Below, one piece after another: positions 12,164-17,570 of a stretch of 17,570 nt of DNA (position 1 is its first letter; every line of letters begins with the position of its first letter). Below the pieces are notes generated by a model. That model was not told where the DNA came from and did no database searches. It was given only the letters and a program-made list of their open reading frames with translations. The DNA is taken from NCBI GenBank assembly GCA_011051635.1, contig DRKV01000316.1, positions 1-17,570 on the forward strand. The letters run 5' to 3'. The position numbers were made by a program, and so were the translations under genes. Origin of the DNA: Chloroflexota bacterium (GTDB lineage Bacteria; Chloroflexota; Anaerolineae; Anaerolineales; DRKV01).

Positions 12164-14464
12164 TCACGGGGAGAGGGTGAATTCCAGTTCCATCTCGATG
12201 GATCTGATGTCCAGGCTGCCCGCCTGGGGGGCGGTGTTGTCAATGTTCAGCAGATACCCTCCCCAAATGGAAAAGTAATCCTGGGGGTCTCCTTGCGGGA
12301 CGAGGGCGTTATCCTGTGTCAGGAGGGGGTCGTACCTTCGGGTGCGGAAATTCCACATGGAGACCTGCGGCAGGGAAGTGGCGGGCAGGCTTTGAACGAA
12401 CAGCCGCAGAGCGGTGGGGGTCATGCCGGCGAAGATGTCGAAGGGGATGCTTCCTTCCAGCGCCTTCGTCTCATCGTAAATGTAACGGCTGTAAAGATGC
12501 CGCGGCAGCGTGTAGCGATACGTGAAGGTGTGGGCGGATGTCTCCTCCTGCCGGAGGGGCAGAGAGAGGAGATAGAGCGTCTGTCCGACGGTTTTTATCG
12601 GGTGGCCGTTCTGTTCCCAGGCCAGCGGCAGGCCGTGGGCGGCATCGCTCCAACCGGCTATGACAGCGCGGCTGCCTTCCGGCGAAGCCCCGTCCGAGAG
12701 CAGGGCGGAGAGCATGGCGTAGCGCTGTTTTTTCTCGGATGAGCCGGAACTATACGTGTAATATCTCCGGCCTTCCATGATAGCGGGAATGAAGTCGTCT
12801 CTCTCCTCTGCGGTGGCCTCGCTAATGTGGAGCGGGGTCTTGCTTCCCGGCTGGATGTCGCCCAGTGAAACCCACAGGTCACCCCAAACCAGCACGGCAT
12901 CCAACAGGGGAAAATCCTCCTCCCAGGTGAGTGAGCCGGAGAGTTGCACGTCTTGTTGAGAAGTCGGGATGTTCAGCGTGATGCTGCCGGTGTAGCGGGG
13001 GGCATCGCGCGCGGATGAGATTCCAGCGTGGGTCATGCTGTTGGCGTCCATGTGGATATCGGGGAAACGCATCAGCCCTCCCGCGTGTTCCACAACCGGA
13101 CGGGGGTAGTGGTTGGTGGTGCCGGTATAGGCCTCCAGCGGAAAGGCCCACAGGTCGCCGTCGGCCTGGTAGGTGTAGGTGCCGCGGCGGGGGCTGTAAA
13201 TACCCAGCAGACCTTCCACGCGGGCCGTGGTGCTCTCCGGCCAAGAGAGCACGACCACCAACTGGTTGACGAGCGGCTTCCCGTGCAGGAATCCGCCCGC
13301 GGTGAGAATCCCCAGGGTGAAGACCCCGGCGATGGCGAGGCTGCTCCCCCAAATCCATTCCCGGCGGCGGCGGAAGATGTAGAAATTGAGCGGTCCTACT
13401 GCCAGCAGGTAGGCGCTGCTCACCAGACACAACAAAGGCAGGACGGCGTTGCTCTGGGAAGGCAGGATGTGCAAGGCATTGTACCCGTCTCCGTTGTCCC
13501 CTGGGGAGAGCGGGGCTGTCGGAAGCGCTTGTCCCTGAGCCGACCAGACGGGAGCCAGAATATCCCACGCCCGTTCTACGGGGATGGCCCGCGGGTCGAA
13601 GGTGGTGTACGTCACCCAGCCGTAACCCAGCGGGCGGGTGAGGAGCAGCGGGGTCTCGGAGTCGCCTTGCAGGATGCGGGCGTTGGTCTGTACCGCACCC
13701 GTCGCCAGGGTGAGGGGTGCATCCATGCCGGGCGGAGTGACGGAGCGGCTGCCTTGTGGACGGAAAGGGAGCATGTCTTCCAGCCCCAGGGCGTAGGTCC
13801 AGTTGCCGCCCCCGAAAACCACGGTCTGCCCGCCGGAGAGAACCCACAGGCGGATGGCCTCGCGCTGGGCCTCGCTCAGGGCGCGGGTGTCGCTGTCCGC
13901 TCCGATGACCAGCACGTCGAGGCCCTCCAGCCCGATGGCCTGAGCGGGCATCGCGGCCTCCGAAAGGAAGGCCCGGTGCAATCCCTTCCCGGCGGATACC
14001 GAGGGCGGGATGGTGCTGGCGGTATCCACATCGGCGCTCCACAGCCCGACGTACAGGTCTTCGGGGTTCCCGCAGGTGATGGCGGTACTCGCCTGAGCCA
14101 GGATTTTCCCCTCGCTGACGAGTTGGGTCGTGAATCTGGGGTTCCACGGGGCATGCACGTAGGTCTCGAAGGCCTTGCGGGAGCGCGGCGGCAGGTCGGT
14201 GGAGATTTGGTAAGTGTCTTCCCCCACAGCAATCCGAATCAGCGCCGTTTCCAGCGGCACGCTGTCGTTTTGCACCGTGACCCATACCGGCATCCAGGCG
14301 TTCTGGCGGCATTGGCCGTCCAGACCGGCGCGCACCGTCAGGGTGATACCCGGCGTTTGGGGCGGCGGGGTCTGTCCTTCGGCCTCGGCCCGAACTCGGC
14401 GCGTCGTGCCTCCGCTCAGGGCCAGGGCGAGCAACAGCAGGAACGGGAAAAGGCGGGTCTTCAT
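12164..14464 (-). CDS. Large exported membrane protein with glutamine-amidotransferase-like region, 766 residues
   Basis: It has a signal peptide or anchor (residues 1-18), a first extracytoplasmic part (about 40-335), two membrane helices (about 340-362 and 371-391) joined by a short basic loop (FRRRREW), and a second extracytoplasmic beta-rich part (about 400-766). The segment LDVLVIGADSDTRALSEAQ followed by LWVLSGGQTVVFGGG (182-220) is the class I glutamine-amidotransferase-like fold found in GldG and DUF4350-type proteins. No catalytic Cys is evident there, so a binding rather than enzymatic role is likely. It is the first gene of a four-gene operon with an ABC ATPase and permease, the arrangement that suggested a Gld-like comparison. 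The ATG at 14464 is chosen because upstream codons run through an 8-bp repeat array. A TATCAT box ends 7 bases before the ATG, so the mRNA may be leaderless. Confidence 0.85.
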   Translation of the reverse strand: MKTRLFPFLLLLALALSGGTTRRVRAEAEGQTPPPQTPGITLTVRAGLDGQCRQNAWMPVWVTVQNDSVPLETALIRIAVGEDTYQISTDLPPRSRKAFETYVHAPWNPRFTTQLVSEGKILAQASTAITCGNPEDLYVGLWSADVDTASTIPPSVSAGKGLHRAFLSEAAMPAQAIGLEGLDVLVIGADSDTRALSEAQREAIRLWVLSGGQTVVFGGGNWTYALGLEDMLPFRPQGSRSVTPPGMDAPLTLATGAVQTNARILQGDSETPLLLTRPLGYGWVTYTTFDPRAIPVERAWDILAPVWSAQGQALPTAPLSPGDNGDGYNALHILPSQSNAVLPLLCLVSSAYLLAVGPLNFYIFRRRREWIWGSSLAIAGVFTLGILTAGGFLHGKPLVNQLVVVLSWPESTTARVEGLLGIYSPRRGTYTYQADGDLWAFPLEAYTGTTNHYPRPVVEHAGGLMRFPDIHMDANSMTHAGISSARDAPRYTGSITLNIPTSQQDVQLSGSLTWEEDFPLLDAVLVWGDLWVSLGDIQPGSKTPLHISEATAEERDDFIPAIMEGRRYYTYSSGSSEKKQRYAMLSALLSDGASPEGSRAVIAGWSDAAHGLPLAWEQNGHPIKTVGQTLYLLSLPLRQEETSAHTFTYRYTLPRHLYSRYIYDETKALEGSIPFDIFAGMTPTALRLFVQSLPATSLPQVSMWNFRTRRYDPLLTQDNALVPQGDPQDYFSIWGGYLLNIDNTAPQAGSLDIRSIEMELEFTLSP

Positions 14465-14471
14465 GTTCTGT

Positions 14472-14500
14472 ATGATACCAAAGAAGTGGGGAAGTGCGAA
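14472..14500 (-). promoter_or_regulatory. Promoter of the ABC operon, possibly leaderless
   Basis: On the minus strand, TTCGCA (14495-14500), a 17-base spacer and TATCAT (14472-14477) lead to a start site predicted at or next to the A of the ATG at 14464. The -35 element lies inside the octamer array. No Shine-Dalgarno is present, consistent with leaderless translation. Confidence 0.55.
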
Positions 14501-14562
14501 AGTATGAAAGTGTGCAAGTACGAAAGTATGCAAGTGGGAAAGTGTGCAAGTGGGCGAGTGGG
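14483..14562 (+). repeat. Tandem array of ten 8-bp units (copy 2)
   Basis: Ten units in exact register: GAAGTGGG, GAAGTGCG, AAAGTATG, AAAGTGTG, CAAGTACG, AAAGTATG, CAAGTGGG, AAAGTGTG, CAAGTGGG, CGAGTGGG. The consensus is NAAGTRNG. The array fills most of the 115-base gap between two divergent genes and overlaps both predicted promoters' upstream elements. It is too short in period to be CRISPR. Confidence 0.92.
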
Positions 14563-14567
14563 CAGGG

Positions 14568-14573
14568 TACAAT
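14568..14573 (+). promoter_or_regulatory. -10 box of the SprT-like gene, predicted leaderless
   Basis: TACAAT ends 6 bases before the A of the ATG at 14580, so transcription should begin at or next to the start codon. No Shine-Dalgarno lies between. The -35 region falls in the repeat array and is weak (TGCAAG at the 17-base position). Confidence 0.55.
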
Positions 14574-14579
14574 ACGGGC

Positions 14580-15821
14580 ATGAGTGCTCCCCCCATTCGC
14601 ATTCGCGGGCTGGTGCGTTTTGAGCGTTCTTTGCGCGAGCAGATGGCCCGCGGGTTCACCCCCCAGGAACGCCGGACGTGGCAGGAGAAGACCGCCGCAA
14701 TCATCCGGCAGGTGGAAGAAATCTGCGCCCGATACGGGATGAAGCCGGATGATTTGCCGGCCCCGTCGCGCCGCGCTTACCGATTTTTGTGCCGCGTCCC
14801 CTGGGATTCGCTGCCGGAACGTACCCCGCCCGAGGTTGCCAGCGCTGCCCCCGAAGAATCACGGCCCCGCGGAGGCCGCGTCCGCCTGCGGAACGTGCTC
14901 CGCGCCTGCAACGCCCTCCACCGCGAAATGCAGGATGCCATTTGGGAAAATAAAAAGAAACGTCCGCCCTCCCCCCAATCCGCGGCCTTCGAAGGCTGGC
15001 TGGAGCGCATCCGCGGGACGGCGGCGGACATCGAGCGCCTGCTGGGAGAGCAGGGCGCCTCCCCTGCCGAACTGCCCGACCGCTCCCGAAGGGCTTACCA
15101 ATGGCTGGTGTACCTCTCCGAGACGGAGAATCTGCGCCGCCACCTGCAAACCCTGGCCGACCTGCTCCGCCTGTGGGAGCAGGCAACCGCCCGGCGGCGC
15201 AATCCGCCCTCCCTGGAAGCGGCCCTCTTCCACAGCGCGGCGGCCTACCGCTACCGCCTGCGGGACGGCACCCTCTCGGCCACCCTCTCGGAGGGTTTTG
15301 CCGGCGCGCCGCAGCCTGTGCTGCGCGCCCTGGTACACATCTTCCTGGGGGAGCGCACTCCCGCTCGCACCGAGCGGGTGCGCGCCTGGGTAGAATCGCC
15401 CGCTTACCTGCGGGCGCAGCAGGCCTTACAGGCCGCCGCCCGCTCCCCCGCTGCCGAGGGGCGCGGGGCGGTGTACGATTTGTCCGTCCTGTTCAATGAG
15501 GTCAACGCCCGCTACTTCGGGGGCGCGCTGCCCCGCCCGCGGCTGGTGTGGGGCGGCAAACTGACGCGGCGCAAGTTCGGGCACTACGAACCTGCCACCG
15601 ACACCATCATGCTCAGCCCCACCCTGGATTCGGCGGGCGTCCCCCAATTCGCGGTGGAATTCGTCCTTTACCACGAGATGCTCCACAAAGCGCTGGGAGT
15701 CACGCGGCGCAACGGTCGGCGCTACGCCCACACCCCGGAATTCCGCCGCCGCGAGCGCCTTTTTGGGCGCTACGAGGAGGCGCAGGCCGTCCTCCGCGCC
15801 CTGGCGCTGGAGGATGGGTAA
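14580..15821 (+). CDS. SprT-like zinc metalloprotease with duplicated N-terminal module, 413 residues
   Basis: The C-terminal third is a SprT/M48-like fold: LFNEVNARYFGGALP, WGGKLTRRKFGHYEP, DTIMLSPTLD, then the zinc site YHEMLHKALG with H365, E366 and H369, and a third ligand likely H384 (YAHTPEFRRRERLF). A zinc-dependent protease or DNA-associated peptidase role is therefore plausible; the substrate is unknown. The N-terminal part is less usual: residues 46-70 (ending PAPSRRAYRFL) and 152-176 (ending PDRSRRAYQWL) are diverged copies of one helical module. The ATG at 14580 is chosen because a -10 box abuts it and upstream codons lie in the octamer array. The gene is convergent with ligA; 24 bases separate the two stops and I see no terminator between them. 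Confidence 0.85.
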   Translation: MSAPPIRIRGLVRFERSLREQMARGFTPQERRTWQEKTAAIIRQVEEICARYGMKPDDLPAPSRRAYRFLCRVPWDSLPERTPPEVASAAPEESRPRGGRVRLRNVLRACNALHREMQDAIWENKKKRPPSPQSAAFEGWLERIRGTAADIERLLGEQGASPAELPDRSRRAYQWLVYLSETENLRRHLQTLADLLRLWEQATARRRNPPSLEAALFHSAAAYRYRLRDGTLSATLSEGFAGAPQPVLRALVHIFLGERTPARTERVRAWVESPAYLRAQQALQAAARSPAAEGRGAVYDLSVLFNEVNARYFGGALPRPRLVWGGKLTRRKFGHYEPATDTIMLSPTLDSAGVPQFAVEFVLYHEMLHKALGVTRRNGRRYAHTPEFRRRERLFGRYEEAQAVLRALALEDG

Positions 15822-15845
15822 GACCGCTGGTTGTCGGGCAGCGCG

Positions 15846-17570
15846 CTATTCCCCGGCCATCTTCCGCAGGGCGGCCTCGTCAATCACGGGGATGCCCAGG
15901 GCTTGCGCTTTCTGCAACTTGGAGCCGGGGTTTTCCCCCGCCAGGAGGTAATCGGTCTTGCGGCTGACCGAGCCGGTCACTTTGCCGCCCCGCGCCTGGA
16001 TGAAGGCTTTGGCCTCGGCGCGGCTCATCGTCGGGAGGGTGCCGGTAATCACAAAGGTCAGGCCATCTAACGGGAGCGCGGGAGCCTCCGCGGGGGCGGC
16101 CCGCTCCACCGGCCATACGCCGGCAGCCTTCAGTTTACGCAGCACTTCCCGGTTGCGGGGGCGCGAGAACCAATCCACAATGGCAGCCGCGATATTCGGG
16201 CCGATGCCTTCGATGGCTTCCAGTTCCTCCTGCGTGGCGGCGGCCAGGGCATCCAGGGAGGGGTAGTGCCTGGCGAGTTCGGCGGCCATGACCTCCCCCA
16301 CGCCGCGGATGCCGAGGGCGTTGAGCAGGCGCGCCAGGGGGCGCGTTTTGGAGGCTTCGATGGCGGCCAGCAGGTTGTCGGCTTTCTTCTCGGCGAAGCC
16401 TTCCAGGGGGAGCAAATCTTCGCGCTTCAGGGTGTAGAGGTCGGCCACGTCGTGCACCAGCCCGGCCCGGATGAGTTGCTCCACGATTTTGATGCCCATG
16501 CCGACGATGTCCATTGCCCCGCGGGAGACGAAGTGTTCCACGCGGCGGACGAGTTGGGCCGGGCAGGCCGCGTTGACGCAGTACCAGGCCACCTCGCCCT
16601 CGAAATGTTCCACCGGCTGCCCGCAGGAAGGACAGGTCTTCGGCGGGGTGTAGGGGCGCTCCGTGCCGTCCCGGGCCTCGACGATGGGGCCAATCACGTA
16701 GGGGATGACCTCCCCGGCGCGCTTGACCAGCACCCGGTCGCCGATGCGGATGTCTTTTTCGGCGATGAAATCGAAGTTGTGGAGGGTGGCGCGCTCCACA
16801 ACGACGCCCCCGATTTCGACCGGCTCCAGCACGGCGTAGGGGGTGAGCACGCCGGTGCGCCCGACGTTGACGCCGATTTCAAGCAGGGTGGTGGTGGCCT
16901 CGGGGGCCGGGAATTTGAGGGCAATCGCCCCGCGGGGGTCTTTGCCCACGAAACCCAGGGCGGCGGCGACCTGCAAATCGTCCAGTTTGATGACCGCTCC
17001 GTCAATCTCGTAGGGGATTTCCTCCCGCCGCGCCCCCAGGTCTTCGGCGTAAGCGATGGCCTCCTCCAGAGTATCGAAGCGGCGGGCGAGACTCGCCACG
17101 GGGAAGCCCAGTTCCCGCAGGTAAGTGAGCACGCCCCATTGCGTGGCGGGTATTTCGCCGCCCTCGGCGGTCACAATCTGATAGACCAGCAGGGTGAGGG
17201 GGCGCGAGGCGGTGACGCGGGGGTCCAGTTGGCGCAGGGAACCGGCGGCGGTGTTGCGCGGGTTGAGGTAGGGCTTCTCCCCGGCGGCGCGCAGGCGGGC
17301 GTTGAGGGTCTCGAAATCCGCTTTAGTGATGAAGGCTTCGCCGCGGACGACGAGGTAGGAGGGGATGCCCCCCACCCCTGCCCTCCCCCCACTGGGGGGA
17401 GGGTTGGGTAGGGGGTGGGGAAGCGGAATTTTTAAGGGTACAGCCTTGATGGTGCGGATGTTGGCGGTGATGTCTTCGCCGATTTCGCCGTTGCCGCGGG
17501 TGGCGCCCTGCACCAGGAGGCCGTCGCGGTAGTGCAGCACTACGGTCAGGCCGTCAATTTTCGGCTCGAC
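15846..17570 (-). CDS. ligA: NAD+-dependent DNA ligase LigA, N-terminus outside the window
   Basis: The ligase seals nicks in DNA using NAD+ and is normally essential. The frame runs off the right edge, leaving 574 residues of a family near 670. The visible part begins VEPKIDGLTVV, so the adenylated lysine of KxDG (bases 17559-17561) is just inside. Then come GATRGNGEIGEDITANI, VRGEAF, NPRNTAAGSLRQLD and the motif region YEIDGAVIKLDD; the OB fold (TGVLTPYAVLEPV, ATLHNFDFI); a four-cysteine zinc finger (CPSCG...CVNAAC); helix-hairpin-helix repeats (GIRGVGEVMAAELA, IEGIGPNIAAAI); and a BRCT domain (LDGLTFVITGTLP to the end). All catalytic motifs in view look intact. Between PLKIP and YLVVRGEAF an extra HPLPNPPPSGGRAGVGG is encoded by a palindromic element, in frame. 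Confidence 0.97.
   Translation of the reverse strand, partial: VEPKIDGLTVVLHYRDGLLVQGATRGNGEIGEDITANIRTIKAVPLKIPLPHPLPNPPPSGGRAGVGGIPSYLVVRGEAFITKADFETLNARLRAAGEKPYLNPRNTAAGSLRQLDPRVTASRPLTLLVYQIVTAEGGEIPATQWGVLTYLRELGFPVASLARRFDTLEEAIAYAEDLGARREEIPYEIDGAVIKLDDLQVAAALGFVGKDPRGAIALKFPAPEATTTLLEIGVNVGRTGVLTPYAVLEPVEIGGVVVERATLHNFDFIAEKDIRIGDRVLVKRAGEVIPYVIGPIVEARDGTERPYTPPKTCPSCGQPVEHFEGEVAWYCVNAACPAQLVRRVEHFVSRGAMDIVGMGIKIVEQLIRAGLVHDVADLYTLKREDLLPLEGFAEKKADNLLAAIEASKTRPLARLLNALGIRGVGEVMAAELARHYPSLDALAAATQEELEAIEGIGPNIAAAIVDWFSRPRNREVLRKLKAAGVWPVERAAPAEAPALPLDGLTFVITGTLPTMSRAEAKAFIQARGGKVTGSVSRKTDYLLAGENPGSKLQKAQALGIPVIDEAALRKMAGE
17368..17420. repeat. GC-rich palindromic element inserted in frame in ligA
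   Basis: Inner arms 17381-17391 and 17393-17403 are a perfect 11-bp inverted repeat around one base; outer arms 17370-17378 and 17412-17420 add 9 bp. The whole looks like the intergenic REP-like palindromes (CCCTCCCCCC/GGGGGGAGGG type) common in many genomes. It reads through as Pro/Gly-rich sequence in the ligase. Confidence 0.8.

Noticed and set aside
14483..14562. CRISPR array
   Set aside because: The units are 8 bp with no spacers, and there are no cas genes.
15822..15845. Bidirectional terminator between the SprT-like gene and ligA
   Set aside because: The 24 bases contain no inverted repeat with a T-run.
17368..17420. Frameshift or pseudogene in ligA
   Set aside because: The element keeps the reading frame and the zinc finger, HhH and BRCT regions follow intact.

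Overview
The window looks like chromosomal DNA from a Chloroflexota bacterium, most likely an Anaerolineae relative. This rests on four impressions: a ba3-type oxidase operon with a small subunit IIa, TACAAT-type -10 boxes close to or directly abutting start codons, lipoprotein/TPR gene styles, and high GC with many antisense shadow ORFs. It is inference; no marker gene fixes the taxonomy. I see no CRISPR array, tRNA, rRNA, transposase or phage gene.

Region 1 (1-5451, + strand) is a respiratory operon. It holds the end of a SCO/SenC copper chaperone, a 44-residue subunit IIa (too short for usual ORF callers), the CuA subunit II and subunit I of a B-type (ba3-like) haem-copper oxidase, then a 754-residue fused redox protein and a cytochrome c lipoprotein, closed by a strong intrinsic terminator. 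The fused protein joins a b6-like cytochrome b, a 2x[4Fe-4S] ferredoxin, an FlpD/MvhD-like iron-sulfur domain and, after one more membrane helix, a cytochrome c. Counting helices puts the ferredoxin and FlpD parts in the cytoplasm and the cytochrome c outside. It could therefore link cytoplasmic low-potential carriers and/or quinol to cytochrome c and the oxidase. This is the most interesting object in the window.

Region 2 (5511-8493, - strand) holds two lipoproteins in a translationally coupled pair (a TPR protein, then a small beta-rich one), a 419-base gene-free stretch with a cluster of short inverted repeats, and a 160-residue four-helix membrane protein of unknown role.

Region 3 (8609-14464, - strand) is a compact four-gene operon. 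In transcription order it encodes a large secreted/membrane protein with a glutamine-amidotransferase-like region, an ABC ATPase, an ABC-2 permease, and a membrane protein with a coiled-coil and Gly/Gln-rich region. It resembles in outline the GldA/GldF/GldG type of arrangement, but its substrate is unknown. Its upstream gap contains an array of ten 8-bp units shared with the next, divergent gene; a shorter copy of the same array lies at the operon's 3' end.

Region 4 (14580-17570) has a SprT-like zinc metalloprotease with a duplicated N-terminal module (+ strand), and convergent to it the NAD+-dependent DNA ligase ligA (- strand), cut by the window edge at its catalytic KxDG lysine. The ligase gene carries an in-frame GC-rich palindrome that adds roughly 18 residues.
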